Both the position numbers and the translations under genes were made by a program. A stretch of DNA of 64,000 nt from the NCBI GenBank assembly GCA_028284905.1, contig JANQQU010000028.1:1-64000 (forward strand), written 5' to 3'. The notes beneath the pieces are model-generated. The model had not been told where the DNA came from, ran no database searches, and saw only the letters and a program-made list of their open reading frames with translations. Below, piece after piece: positions 8,739-18,783 of the stretch. Each line of letters begins with the position of its first letter. The first letter of the stretch is position 1. This DNA is from Calditrichia bacterium. Lineage in GTDB: Bacteria; Calditrichota; Calditrichia; RBG-13-44-9; J075.

Positions 8739-9398
8739 ATGTTAAAAATCAACCAGTTAAACTTTTCGTACACCCGAAATACACCTGTTCTGGAGAACAT
8801 TAACTACACTTTCGAAAAAGGGAAAGTTTATGCCCTGGTCGGCGCAAATGGTGCCGGGAAAACTACTCTGTTTAAACTGTTGTTAAATCAATTGTTACCG
8901 AATGATGGCAGTGTGGTTTTAAACGGTTCACACCATCTGGAGGATCGCGTGAACTATCAACGACAGCTGGTTTTTTCCGGAGATGAACCGCACTTTCTGC
9001 CGTATCTGACCGGGCGGGAATGGTTGCTGTTTGTGCTTTCCGCCTATCATCAAAAGCCGGATGCGGAGAAGCTGGCAAAATTGCAGGATATTTTTGATTT
9101 TAGCGAGCTGGATTTAAAAACGGAAGAATACAGCCATGGAATGAACAAAAAGCTTTCGATGATTATCAATTTTATGATCGACTGCCAATGTCTACTCTTT
9201 GATGAATCCGTTGCCGGTATCGATCCCTTTACCCTGCGGAATATTTACGATTTGATTGAGGAAACCAAGGAGGAGAAAATTATAATTTTATCCTCCCATA
9301 GCCGGGATCTGATCGAGGCTTGCTCCGACCAGGTGCTGCTTTTGAAAAACAAACACCTGGGGGATATTAATCAGTTCGATGATATTTTCGCGGATTGA
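8739..9398 (+). CDS. ABC transporter ATP-binding protein
   Basis: The 219-residue protein is a single ABC domain. It has Walker A GANGAGKTT (about residue 33), a non-standard signature SHGMNKKLS in place of LSGGQ, Walker B CLLFDESVAGID, and an H-loop SSHSRD. The signature deviation is typical of exporter-type ATPases of the CcmA/ABC-2 class. It should energise the upstream membrane protein. Its 3' end overlaps the convergent kinase gene by 28 bp. Confidence 0.9.
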   Translation: MLKINQLNFSYTRNTPVLENINYTFEKGKVYALVGANGAGKTTLFKLLLNQLLPNDGSVVLNGSHHLEDRVNYQRQLVFSGDEPHFLPYLTGREWLLFVLSAYHQKPDAEKLAKLQDIFDFSELDLKTEEYSHGMNKKLSMIINFMIDCQCLLFDESVAGIDPFTLRNIYDLIEETKEEKIIILSSHSRDLIEACSDQVLLLKNKHLGDINQFDDIFAD

Positions 9399-11734
9399 GC
9401 GGCTGTCGATTTTTGCCGATACATCTTGAATTTTAATGCTTGCTCGACAGGTGTCTCATAATTGAGTAGGGGAGGCGACTTGGTTAAAATATATCCATCC
9501 CGCCGGGTTTCGATGCGATGCATCCCTTTACGAACATTGATGACTGCCGGCGTCGTTTTGTAAATGTAATTACCATCGACATAAATTTTGCTGTCCAGCG
9601 GCAAACCGGTTTCATCATATGCCTCAACTTTTACACTAACCTTTTCGTTGAAATCGACAATTAATTCTGCGCGCTTCCCTTCCTTTATCTCAACTGTTTT
9701 TTCCCAGTAACCATGGGTCGGGTGGGTAACTTTAACCTTGTGTTTACCGGTGGAAAGCTTTTCCGTCCAGGGAATATTGGTATTTCTGCGTTTTATTTCC
9801 CCGTTGATGTACGAGGTGCCAAAGGGAAGGGCAACGATGCTGATTTCACCAAAAGCGGACTTTAATTTGCCGTGCAGCTTAGCCGTTTTCTGAGATTGAA
9901 CACGAATCCGCTTTTTATATGAACGGTGACCATCTTTCTTTAAAACGACATTGTACGTGCCTGCCGGAAGGTCGGCGAGTTTTGCCGGCGTTTTTAATCC
10001 CCGTTGGTAACGTCCGTTTAACCATACACGGGCCCCGGCTGGATTAGATGTTAGCTTCAACTGCCCACTCAGTGCTTTTAAAGTGGCCCGCAAGGGGCGG
10101 GATTCCGAAGGCAGCACTTCGATGCTTTTTTGAAAGTTTGCAAATCCCTTTTTACGTAATTCCAGGTGATAGTTACCTGGGGCAATTTTCTCAAAGATGT
10201 GCGGTGTGATGACATTGGGAAGTTTTTTTCCGTTTAGATAGACCTCCGCGCCGGCAGGACTTGAAATCAACTTCAGTCTGCCAAATTGGACATCATTGGC
10301 GTTACTGCCGGTCATTCGATGATATATTTCATCAGCCGCTTCTTCCTCAGCTGATTCGCGGAGATTAATAACCAGTGCATTTGTATCGTTCGGGGAAATG
10401 TATAAGCTTGTATCCTTCACAAAATAATTGTCTTTAACCAGGCGAAATGCCGCTTCACCGGCTTCGGACAGATAGGTTTCCAGTGGCGTGATACCGATGT
10501 TCAGGCCATTGATATACACCGATGCACCTTCCGGCCGGCTGAGGATCGATACTGGTATTTCTGCACCTGTCGGAGAGTCTCCGGGCAGCATGCTGTTTTT
10601 GTAATAATATACGGCACTGGTGCTGCCAAATAAAACGCCCAGGAACATCGCGAGAATCAAAAGCTTCAAGTAGAACGGTTTGATAATGTTGAACTTCCGA
10701 AAGTCCAGGGTGGAAAATGGTATTTCCGGCTTGACGTCTTCGACAATATCGGTGCCGGATGTTTGCTTTTGTTGCGGCGGCGTCTGATAAACCGTATTAG
10801 CCGGATTCGTCTGGGTAACCGTGTCGAAAATGTGATCGGGGATTTTCGGCCCGTTTTGCACTTGCATTTCCCGTGGGGGAGGCAATGCTTTTACTTTTTT
10901 GTATTTTAACTCCAGATGCTCAATATCTTCCAGCATATCCAGCGCGGTTTGATAGCGGCGGTTCGGATTAATATGCGTTGCCTTGCGAACAACCTGCACA
11001 AACTCTGCGGGAATATCCGGGTTGAGAAGATCCGGCGAAGGTATATTACCCTCCATAATTGCCAGCTGAATCGTCAGATTGGAATCGGTATCCCCAAAGG
11101 GAAGTTTACCGACGAGCATTTCGTAAAAGCTCATACCTATCGAGTAGAGGTCGCTGCGATGATCGGTATTCTTTAAACTCTTCAATTGTTCTGGAGGTGC
11201 ATATCCCAATGTACCGACAGCAACACCGGTATGCGTGAAGCCGAAATCATGCTGCATTTTTGCCAGGCCAAAATCGGTCACTTTCACCAAATCAGATTTG
11301 TCGAGAAGAATATTCGCCGGTTTAATATCCCGATGAATGATTCCCCGGGAATGGGCATGTTTAATAGCAAGGAGAATTTGTTTGACGATTGCCAGGGCAT
11401 CCGGAGGCGTAAATGCGCCTTCCTGGGCGATGCGCTTTTTCAGGGTGCCGCCGGGCACGTATTCCATTACGATATACAGGCCTTCGCGGGATTCGCGCAA
11501 TGCATAAACGTTGACAATATTCGGATGGCGCAGCCGGGCCTGGGAGCGGCCTTCGGTGCGGAATCGTTTCACAAAATCTTTCCGGCGGGAAAGGCGGGAT
11601 TCCATTATTTTTAAAGCAACTTCCCGATCCAGACTTTGGTCAATCGCTTTAAAAACAGTGCTCATGCCTCCTTTGCCAAGTATGCCGGTAATTTTATAAT
11701 TTTCTATCGTTTTTCCAATTAAAAGGGCTTCCAT
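9371..11734 (-). CDS. Transmembrane Ser/Thr protein kinase with PEGA-domain ectodomain
   Basis: The 787-residue protein has an N-terminal Hanks-type kinase domain (about 1-275) with the glycine loop GKGGMSTVFKA, VALKI lysine, HRDIKPAN catalytic loop and DFGLAK metal site, so it should be active. A proline-rich linker leads to one transmembrane helix (about 352-377). The C-terminal part consists of about five PEGA-like beta domains (starting near 394, 480, 555, 625 and 695), with repeated PEGA/PAGA-VYINGL-type openings. PEGA domains are thought to bind surface or cell-wall structures. The topology is a cytoplasmic kinase with a periplasmic sensor. It converges on and overlaps the ABC ATPase. 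Confidence 0.93.
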   Translation of the reverse strand: MEALLIGKTIENYKITGILGKGGMSTVFKAIDQSLDREVALKIMESRLSRRKDFVKRFRTEGRSQARLRHPNIVNVYALRESREGLYIVMEYVPGGTLKKRIAQEGAFTPPDALAIVKQILLAIKHAHSRGIIHRDIKPANILLDKSDLVKVTDFGLAKMQHDFGFTHTGVAVGTLGYAPPEQLKSLKNTDHRSDLYSIGMSFYEMLVGKLPFGDTDSNLTIQLAIMEGNIPSPDLLNPDIPAEFVQVVRKATHINPNRRYQTALDMLEDIEHLELKYKKVKALPPPREMQVQNGPKIPDHIFDTVTQTNPANTVYQTPPQQKQTSGTDIVEDVKPEIPFSTLDFRKFNIIKPFYLKLLILAMFLGVLFGSTSAVYYYKNSMLPGDSPTGAEIPVSILSRPEGASVYINGLNIGITPLETYLSEAGEAAFRLVKDNYFVKDTSLYISPNDTNALVINLRESAEEEAADEIYHRMTGSNANDVQFGRLKLISSPAGAEVYLNGKKLPNVITPHIFEKIAPGNYHLELRKKGFANFQKSIEVLPSESRPLRATLKALSGQLKLTSNPAGARVWLNGRYQRGLKTPAKLADLPAGTYNVVLKKDGHRSYKKRIRVQSQKTAKLHGKLKSAFGEISIVALPFGTSYINGEIKRRNTNIPWTEKLSTGKHKVKVTHPTHGYWEKTVEIKEGKRAELIVDFNEKVSVKVEAYDETGLPLDSKIYVDGNYIYKTTPAVINVRKGMHRIETRRDGYILTKSPPLLNYETPVEQALKFKMYRQKSTAAQSAKISSN

Positions 11735-12108
11735 GACCTTCTTTTACTCCCTTTACTCCGCTCTCGGTTTTTTGAGCAGTTCTTACAAAAACCTTACCAG
11801 AATTAAAAATAAGGTGGCCCAGGCAAGTAAAAATGATAGCAGAATAGGGGAGAAGGGGAAGACGGTAAAGATTTGCGGATTGAATGAAAAAACGGTTTTT
11901 ATGCAGAAAAAACTAATAAGTATAAAACTATATTTAATAGTTTGAATTTTTACTACTGGGAGGTAAAAGCTGTTTTCGGGAAAAATTAAAAAATTAGAAA
12001 GGGAGAGAATTCTTGCCTGGGAATAAAATTTCCCCTGTACAAAAAACTGCCGAAATGAGATTGTGTGTAAAAAAAATACAGACTTACCACCTGCTAATAT
12101 TATGTCGA
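11735..12108. other. Intergenic region without gene, upstream of the kinase
   Basis: This AT-rich 374-bp spacer separates the kinase start from the 3' end of the DUF3108 gene, both on the minus strand. The 70-codon plus-strand ORF has no Shine-Dalgarno sequence and a composition unlike a protein. A weak palindrome, GGGAA-TAAAAT-TTCCC near 12018-12033, might mark the end of the DUF3108 transcript. I see no clear terminator or RNA gene. Confidence 0.5.
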
Positions 12109-13029
12109 TTATTTCAGACGGGAGGTCAGCGGGCGATTTAAACCTTCTATTTCTTTCAATTCGGTTGTAATCGAACCAACCGCAACCTTCGACTTCATTA
12201 ACACTGGAATTTTATATTCGTCGTCAGTCAGCCACACCCATAATTCGCCTTTTTGTTTGAAAATAGCTTCTCCGAGTAACTGTGGCTTAATCTTAATGCA
12301 TTTAAACTTTCCTGCCGGAACTTTAATTTCTTCCCGTTTCTGCACGATCACCTGAAGGTCATAGATATTCTTGTTATCATGATTGCTGATATAGATCGGC
12401 TCGCCGGGATTTAAACGCTGTGTGCGAACATAATAAAATGCACAGAGCACATCCATTACATATTCCGGTATATCCACTTCATAGCTTTTCTGGCTGCGAA
12501 TTTCCAGGGGCTCTTTTTTGTGATAGCGAATGCGCTCTACAGTGGCTTTCCCGTAGTGTTGATTATAATCTACCTGTAAGTCGAGCTTATAACCACCCTC
12601 GCGCAATTGTTTGTTAAATCTCCAGGAAAAAAATCCCTGCGCATCGATAAACGTTTCCACTTTATCCCGAACCTTGTAGAAACCGTCGAAAAATTTTGCA
12701 GAGCGGGCAGTGGTAACAATATGGTAGGCTGGTATAGAATCGTGCATATATACCTGATCCTGCACTTCCATAACGGCTTCTCCAGCCTTGATGAAACCAT
12801 AGCGTATATTGAAGGTTAGCTTTTCACCAACTTCGATCGCATTGTTTTCCACGATTCTATCCAGGGGGCGATAAATCAGGGTATCGGGAAGTACATCAGT
12901 TGAATCCGGAATGGTAAATTTGGTTGAATCTGAAACAGCTGTTGTGGTTGAATCCTGAGCATTGGCAGGAGGATTTATCAGAAAGGTTATCAGGAACAGG
13001 CAAAGCAAAATTGTCCGTTTGAAAAGCAT
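12109..13029 (-). CDS. DUF3108-family exported protein
   Basis: The 306-residue protein has an N-terminal signal peptide (LLCLFLITFLINPPANA) and a linker rich in Ser/Thr/Asp. The remaining 240 residues match the DUF3108 pattern: GEKLTFNIRYGFIKAGEA, then YKVRDKVETFID and a C-terminal AGKFKCIKIKP block. The family forms a periplasmic beta-rich domain of unknown function, often near outer-membrane or cell-envelope genes. It stands alone between the kinase and the metal efflux operon. Confidence 0.82.
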   Translation of the reverse strand: MLFKRTILLCLFLITFLINPPANAQDSTTTAVSDSTKFTIPDSTDVLPDTLIYRPLDRIVENNAIEVGEKLTFNIRYGFIKAGEAVMEVQDQVYMHDSIPAYHIVTTARSAKFFDGFYKVRDKVETFIDAQGFFSWRFNKQLREGGYKLDLQVDYNQHYGKATVERIRYHKKEPLEIRSQKSYEVDIPEYVMDVLCAFYYVRTQRLNPGEPIYISNHDNKNIYDLQVIVQKREEIKVPAGKFKCIKIKPQLLGEAIFKQKGELWVWLTDDEYKIPVLMKSKVAVGSITTELKEIEGLNRPLTSRLK

Positions 13030-13206
13030 CCATCATCTCCACTTTAATTCTTAAACCGGCTAATCCGGCTGTCTAGCTATTGTATATGGATAAAACCCAA
13101 TCATGTTCCCGGGAACCGATAGGGAGTGCTGCTGGAAGATAATGTACGTCCAGACGTGTGGCAAGGAGGGATAGCTTAAATTCCGGTTCAATTTTGCCTT
13201 TCAGAA

Positions 13207-14361
13207 CTATTCATTAATGATAATGTTGTAAGCGCCTTCGGTAACGACCTTGCTATTATTCGTAAGTAATTCAGGCAAATCGAGTATCTCAATAAAGCCA
13301 TTTGCACGGTGCCCGGGGACGACCGGCAATTGTTTAAAGGTATATTTATTGGCTGTCGAAGCTACCTGAATCAACACAAAATGTTTATCCTCTACTGATA
13401 TCACAGCGTTCTCGGGGAGAATATTTCTCACTTTCTCATCGACCGAAATAGCTGCTTCGACGTACATCCCGGGCAATAGCATGTGTTGATTCTTTTCCTC
13501 TAAAAGATCACAATGAATCAATACTGTTCGCTTCGTGTCATCAATCTTGTTATTGATCAGATGAACAACAGCAGTAAATTTTTTTTCTGGTTCACTGGGC
13601 AGAAAAAAGGTTACCGGCTGGCCTGGCTTGAGTTTCAAAATATCTTTCTCGAAAACAGATAGTTCCAGGTGAAGCGCAGTTGTATTGATAATCTCCATTG
13701 CGATGTCGGCCATTGTCAGGAATGCCCCAAGGGTAACATTAACCTCGGTGACCGTTCCGGCAATCGGTGCATTTACCGCTACCCGTGAAGTGAATTTGCC
13801 CGCTTCAACCGCTGCTAGGGAAATGCCGAGCAGTTCAAGCCTTTTGCGGGAACCATTATAAACGGCAAGTGTCGATTTATATTGCGATTCCGCTGCCAGA
13901 AAATTCTTCTTTGCAGAAATGTTGCGCTTCAATAATAATTGCTGCCGCTCATAAGCCGCTTTCAAAACAGCTAAATTTTCCTTTGCATGTATGTAGTCTT
14001 GTTGCATTTGGATAAAATCAGGGTTTTCTATCTCGAACAGAAGTTCACCGCGGCGGACAACATCGCCGGGAATCATTGCCAATTTTGTTACGAAACCACC
14101 ATAGTAAACACTAACTGTGGCGCGATTCCCGGGAGTAACCTCCAAATAGCCCCCGCTTGGTATAGTAACTGGCAGTTCCTTTTGAACGAGATTGCCGAAT
14201 GCCATTTGCGAGTGATCAAACTGTTCTTTGGAAATAACCACCTGATCATCCGCGTGTTGAATTTCCACTACATCAGTGTTGGGTTCTGCGTTATTGTTGC
14301 CGCAAGCAGTTGCTAAAACGATTAGGTAGGCAAGGGTAAGTACAAAAAGGAAATTTTTCAT
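13207..14361 (-). CDS. RND efflux periplasmic adaptor lipoprotein (CzcB/CusB-like)
   Basis: The 384-residue protein starts with a lipoprotein signal (LATAC at about residues 16-20), so it is anchored to a membrane. It contains the split lipoyl/barrel-sandwich halves (YYGGFVTKLAMIPGDVVRRGELL and NAPIAGTVTEVNVTLG), a coiled-coil hairpin between them (about 110-165), and a beta-barrel domain with PGMYVEA. This is the membrane-fusion subunit that links the RND pump to the outer-membrane channel. It lies 9 bp downstream of the pump gene and is the last gene of the operon. No metal-binding histidine/methionine tail is evident. Confidence 0.9.
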   Translation of the reverse strand: MKNFLFVLTLAYLIVLATACGNNNAEPNTDVVEIQHADDQVVISKEQFDHSQMAFGNLVQKELPVTIPSGGYLEVTPGNRATVSVYYGGFVTKLAMIPGDVVRRGELLFEIENPDFIQMQQDYIHAKENLAVLKAAYERQQLLLKRNISAKKNFLAAESQYKSTLAVYNGSRKRLELLGISLAAVEAGKFTSRVAVNAPIAGTVTEVNVTLGAFLTMADIAMEIINTTALHLELSVFEKDILKLKPGQPVTFFLPSEPEKKFTAVVHLINNKIDDTKRTVLIHCDLLEEKNQHMLLPGMYVEAAISVDEKVRNILPENAVISVEDKHFVLIQVASTANKYTFKQLPVVPGHRANGFIEILDLPELLTNNSKVVTEGAYNIIINE

Positions 14362-14370
14362 GAGAATTCC

Positions 14371-17300
14371 TTAATCGGTTAAATAATTCAGTTCGATAAC
14401 AATTTGATTATAACGATGCAAGTCGCCTAAATAATTGATTTCCATATTTTTAGACTGTTCGAGGGAAAGGAGATATTGAAAGAAATCTATTTCCCCGACA
14501 CGGAACGATTCCCGGGCAGTTTGGTAGAGCTGGCGGGCAATTAATTGTCCGTTTTCCTGATAGTTTTTTAAAGCTGCTTCATAGCTGTCCAGTTCATTAA
14601 TCAGCTTATTCTGGCGGGCCGTCAATTTGATTTGATAATCCCTCGCTCGATGTGTCAGTTCCCGCTGCCGGCTGGCAGCAGCAGCAATCCGGGCTTTATT
14701 GGCAAGAAACCAGATCGGTATTCTAAGTCCAATCTGGAAGCCGCTATAACTGTCCTGGTTGTTATCTGAATTGCCTCGAAATAAGTCCAGTTGAATATCA
14801 GGCAGCAGGCGTCCCCACTCCAGGCGGGCGGCTATTTTTGCGTTGTTTGCCGCGGCTTGTTTCGCCAGAAAACCGGGATGCAGATCCAACGTTGACGGCG
14901 TCGTCCGGGACATCATGGATAACTGATTTTCCGGGATAACATATTCGATATCATTCTGTAGCAATTTTGCTAAGGCCCAATAAGCCGAACGGATAGCTGT
15001 TCGGCTGCGTAGCAATTGCAACTCAATTTCTTTTTGTCGTGCATCGGCGGTGAGCTTTTCCAGGTAATTACTCTCGCCAAGTTCATGTTTATAGCTGGCG
15101 GCATCGGCAAAATTTCGATATATACTATCCAGCTCTGTATATATCAGCAGGGTGTTTTGCAAGTAAACAATTGTTTCATAAGCAGCAGTAACTTCCCGGG
15201 AAACTCTTCTGATTGTCTGTGCATGTTCATAGGAGGCCGTTTCCGTCTGGCTGCGATGCAATTGTCTCCGGAAGATAAAAGTGGTTGGGAAAGGAATTTC
15301 CTGCTGCAATCCCCATACTTTCAGTTTTTCTCCATCCGGGGAAAGATTGGCTTCATCTTCATTATAGTAGATCGTTGTTTTGCCCGGTGCGAAGGCTGTG
15401 CCGTTCAATTGCTGATGCTGTTTTACGACCAGTGCGGATGCTAAAACAGCGTTGTTCTTTTTGCTGGCGATCTCAATTGCCTCCGGCAGAGTTAGCGGCA
15501 CGGCCTGGCCGTAGCTGTTAGCGGGGAGGAAAAATATTATTAGCAAGAGGGAGAGCGGCGCTGATTTCCATATACTGCTTCTGCGGTCATTTCGTTGTTC
15601 GTGGATGTAATAGATCACGGGTAAAACGATCAGAGTTAGCAGAGTGGCGGTAATCAAGCCCCCGATAACAACGGTTGCCAGTGGCCGTTGCACTTCCGCG
15701 CCAGCTGAGGTAGAGATTGCCATCGGGAGAAAACCGAAGGCCGCAGCTGACGCCGTGAGCAACACCGGACGAAGTCGTTGCCGGGTACCGGTTAAGACCC
15801 GCTCTTTGACATCACTGAGACCCTCCTCCTTTAATTCCTTGAAATGGTCGATTAGGACGATGCCATTTAACACCGCAATACCGAAGAGAGCGATAAAACC
15901 AACCCCGGCAGAGATACTGAAAGGCATGCCACGAATCCAGAGGAGGAAAACGCCGCCAACTGCAGCGAGCGGAATGGCACTATAAACCATCAGGGCTTCG
16001 GAAAAAGAGCGGAAGGCGAAGTGCAGAAAAATAAAGATTAACAACAGGGCGATAGGAACAGCAACCATCAGTCGCTCCCGGGCAGTGCGCAAATTCTCAA
16101 ACTGTCCGCCGTAGTTGATAGAATATCCTGGTGGCAGGCTAATATTCGCGTTGATCAATGCCTGGACGTCTGAGACGACTGATTCCAGATCACGGTTACG
16201 GACATTGACGCCAACTACAATACGGCGGCGGGCATTATCGCGGGAAATTTTTGCCGGCCCTTTTTGAATGGAAATATTGGCCAGTTGACTTAAAGGCACC
16301 TGTCCTCCGCCTGGCAGGGACACAAAGGTTTGTCGAATATTGTTGATATCAGTACGGAAGGCTTCTTCAAATCTGACCACCAGATCGAACTGCTTTTCGC
16401 CTTCAAAAACGCTTCCGGCAGCAGTACCGGCGAAGCTCAAAGCGATTATCCGGTTGAGATCGGCAACATTTAGACCGTAGCGGGCAATCTGCGCTCGATT
16501 ATATTGAATGCGCATTTGTGGCAGGCCGCTGGCTTTCTCCACGATAATATCGGAGGCACCCGGTACATCACTTATAAGCGCTTCGATCTCAAGGCCTTTC
16601 TTATATAAAATATCTAAATCTTCCCCAAAAACCTTAATTGCCAGATCTGCACGAACACCGGTAATTAACTCATTGAAGCGCATTTCAATCGGTTGGGTGA
16701 ATTCATAATCGACGCCCGGAATAACCGACAATGCTTTCTTGAATTTATCCGCTAGGCCATCTTTGCTGGATGCCGTTTGCCATTCATCGGGCGACTTCAG
16801 TGTGATGATGACATCACTTTCTTCCATTGACATCGGATCTGTCGGAACCTCGGCCGCACCAATCCGGCTGACGACCTGTTTCACTTCCGGGAACCTGCGG
16901 AGTATTTTTTCCATTTCAGTGGTTAGATCAATGGTTTTACTGAGAGATGTCCCGGTTTTTAACACCGGTTGAATAACGAAATCACCCTCGTCAAGGGTGG
17001 GGACGAATTCGCCACCCATTTTATTAAAAGTGAAAATTGTCAAGGAAAGTATAGCGAGTGCGGCAAAGATAACGCTTCGGCGGTAGCGTAAAGCCAGTTC
17101 AATGATTGGAGAATATATTCGGTTGAGGAGAGAGAGCAGCTTATGGGAGATGGTTTGGCGGTTTTCTGCGACCGGCTGTAGAAAGATTGAAGAGATAACC
17201 GGCACAAAAGTAAAGCATAAGATCATCGCACCAATCAGGGCGAAACAAAAAGTTAGCGCCATTGGTTTGAACATTTTACCTTCGACATTTGTTAAAGAAA

Positions 17301-18699
17301 GGATCGGGATAAATACGATCAGAATGATCAATTGTCCGAAAATTGCTGAACGCATCATTTTTGAGGTGCTCTCAAAGGTAATTTTGTTGATGGCACTTTT
17401 TTGGGCAGTGGTCGGCAAACCAACGAGTTGACTGCTGCGACTACTAATCTGGAAAGCAATAAATTCCACAATAATTACTGCGCCGTCAATGATGATACCA
17501 AAGTCGATCGCACCCAGGCTCATCAAATTGGCATCGACGCCGAAAAGATACATCATTGACAAAGCAAATAACAAACTCAAGGGAATTACTGAAGCTACCA
17601 CCAATCCTGAGCGAAAATTCCCCAACAGAAGAATGACTACAAAAACCACTATCAGGCAGCCAAGCAGGAGATTTTCCACAATTGTGAAAGTGGTTTTCCC
17701 GATCAATTCACTGCGTTCCAAAAATGGGTTAATATAAACACCTTTTGGCAAGGTGCTCTGAACTTCCATTACGCGCTGCTTCACGTTTTCGATGACCTCT
17801 TTGGAGTTAGCACCCTTGAGCATCATAATCTGACCGAGTACTTTTTCGCCCTGCCCATTTCCGGTGATTGCGCCAAAGCGGGTGGCGCTGCCAAAACCTA
17901 CCACGGCGATATCTCTCAGATAAACAGGCACCCCATCGCGTTGACTGACGATAATTCGCTCGATATCCGGGATAGAATTGACCATCCCTTCTGCCCGGAT
18001 GAAATAACTTTCGTTTGCCTTCTCAATGTAGCCGCCACCGGCAACGCCATTGTTTTTTTCCAGGGCAGTAAAAACCTCTCCAATGGAGATATTCATCGCC
18101 CGGAGTTTGTTGGGGTTAATCGCTACTTCATATTGCTTGAGATACCCGCCCCAGGTGTTCACTTCTACTACCCCGGGAATGCCGGCCAATTGTCGCTTGA
18201 CAATCCAATCCTGGATCGTTCGTAAATCCATCGGGGAGAATTTACCCTCGTAGCCAGGCTTAACATCGAGAATATACTGATAGATTTCCCCCAGCCCGGT
18301 AGATATCGGCCCCATAAAGGGGCGGCCAAAGCCCTCCGGAATATTCTCCTGGGCAATTTTTAATTTTTCAGCAATTAACTGCCGTGGTAAGTAGGTGCCC
18401 ATATCATCTTCGAAAACGATCGTTATTACTGATAAACCGAATTTCGAAATTGAGCGTACCTCTTTAACGCCGGGGAGATTAGTCATTTCCAGTTCCAGTG
18501 GAAAAGTGACAAATTTTTCCATATCCTGAGTGGATAAATCCCGGGAGGTTGTAATGACTTGTACTTGATTATTGGTGATGTCCGGAACTGCGCCGATGGG
18601 AATCTGGGTGAGTGAGAATAAACCTGCGCCGATAATCGTGCAGGTAAACAAGATGACGATGAGCTTATTCTTCAGGCTGAATTGAATTAGCTTTTCCAA
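14371..18699 (-). CDS. Heavy-metal RND pump fused to a TolC-like outer-membrane factor (CzcA-CzcC fusion)
   Basis: The 1442-residue protein contains a full CzcA/CusA-type pump (about 1-1030) and then a second module. The pump part shows the conserved N terminus (IPIGAVPDITNNQVQV), the TM4 motif DFGIIIDGAV expected in divalent-metal (Zn/Co/Cd/Ni-type) members, and GIAVLNGIVLI late. After VIYYIHEQRN comes a second hydrophobic, signal-like segment ending near SYGQA (about 1042-1065). Then follows a roughly 380-residue alpha-helical TolC/CzcC domain (LTLPEAIEIA onward). Pump and channel are thus one polypeptide, which would need cleavage or an unusual topology to span both membranes. The operon order is regulator, kinase, pump, adaptor. 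Confidence 0.92.
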   Translation of the reverse strand: MEKLIQFSLKNKLIVILFTCTIIGAGLFSLTQIPIGAVPDITNNQVQVITTSRDLSTQDMEKFVTFPLELEMTNLPGVKEVRSISKFGLSVITIVFEDDMGTYLPRQLIAEKLKIAQENIPEGFGRPFMGPISTGLGEIYQYILDVKPGYEGKFSPMDLRTIQDWIVKRQLAGIPGVVEVNTWGGYLKQYEVAINPNKLRAMNISIGEVFTALEKNNGVAGGGYIEKANESYFIRAEGMVNSIPDIERIIVSQRDGVPVYLRDIAVVGFGSATRFGAITGNGQGEKVLGQIMMLKGANSKEVIENVKQRVMEVQSTLPKGVYINPFLERSELIGKTTFTIVENLLLGCLIVVFVVILLLGNFRSGLVVASVIPLSLLFALSMMYLFGVDANLMSLGAIDFGIIIDGAVIIVEFIAFQISSRSSQLVGLPTTAQKSAINKITFESTSKMMRSAIFGQLIILIVFIPILSLTNVEGKMFKPMALTFCFALIGAMILCFTFVPVISSIFLQPVAENRQTISHKLLSLLNRIYSPIIELALRYRRSVIFAALAILSLTIFTFNKMGGEFVPTLDEGDFVIQPVLKTGTSLSKTIDLTTEMEKILRRFPEVKQVVSRIGAAEVPTDPMSMEESDVIITLKSPDEWQTASSKDGLADKFKKALSVIPGVDYEFTQPIEMRFNELITGVRADLAIKVFGEDLDILYKKGLEIEALISDVPGASDIIVEKASGLPQMRIQYNRAQIARYGLNVADLNRIIALSFAGTAAGSVFEGEKQFDLVVRFEEAFRTDINNIRQTFVSLPGGGQVPLSQLANISIQKGPAKISRDNARRRIVVGVNVRNRDLESVVSDVQALINANISLPPGYSINYGGQFENLRTARERLMVAVPIALLLIFIFLHFAFRSFSEALMVYSAIPLAAVGGVFLLWIRGMPFSISAGVGFIALFGIAVLNGIVLIDHFKELKEEGLSDVKERVLTGTRQRLRPVLLTASAAAFGFLPMAISTSAGAEVQRPLATVVIGGLITATLLTLIVLPVIYYIHEQRNDRRSSIWKSAPLSLLLIIFFLPANSYGQAVPLTLPEAIEIASKKNNAVLASALVVKQHQQLNGTAFAPGKTTIYYNEDEANLSPDGEKLKVWGLQQEIPFPTTFIFRRQLHRSQTETASYEHAQTIRRVSREVTAAYETIVYLQNTLLIYTELDSIYRNFADAASYKHELGESNYLEKLTADARQKEIELQLLRSRTAIRSAYWALAKLLQNDIEYVIPENQLSMMSRTTPSTLDLHPGFLAKQAAANNAKIAARLEWGRLLPDIQLDLFRGNSDNNQDSYSGFQIGLRIPIWFLANKARIAAAASRQRELTHRARDYQIKLTARQNKLINELDSYEAALKNYQENGQLIARQLYQTARESFRVGEIDFFQYLLSLEQSKNMEINYLGDLHRYNQIVIELNYLTD

Positions 18700-18766
18700 G
18701 TTGAGTGCCTCGTATTTTATTCGGAGGCAATATGGAAAAATTGTCCTAAATGAAAGCTAAAATCAA

Positions 18767-18783
18767 TCTTAAGATTTGCTTAA
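18767..18783. promoter_or_regulatory. Candidate response-regulator box before the RND pump
   Basis: TCTTAA-N5-GCTTAA (11-bp period) overlaps the stop codon of the sensor kinase and ends about 68 bp before the pump start. The same architecture, TCTTAA-N5-TCTTAA, lies upstream of the response regulator. OmpR/PhoP-type regulators bind direct hexamer repeats at this period. Seen twice in one operon, it is a reasonable candidate target of the linked regulator. Confidence 0.5.

Noticed and set aside
11733-11945. 70-codon plus-strand ORF between kinase and DUF3108 gene
   Set aside because: No ribosome-binding site, biased composition and no recognisable motif.
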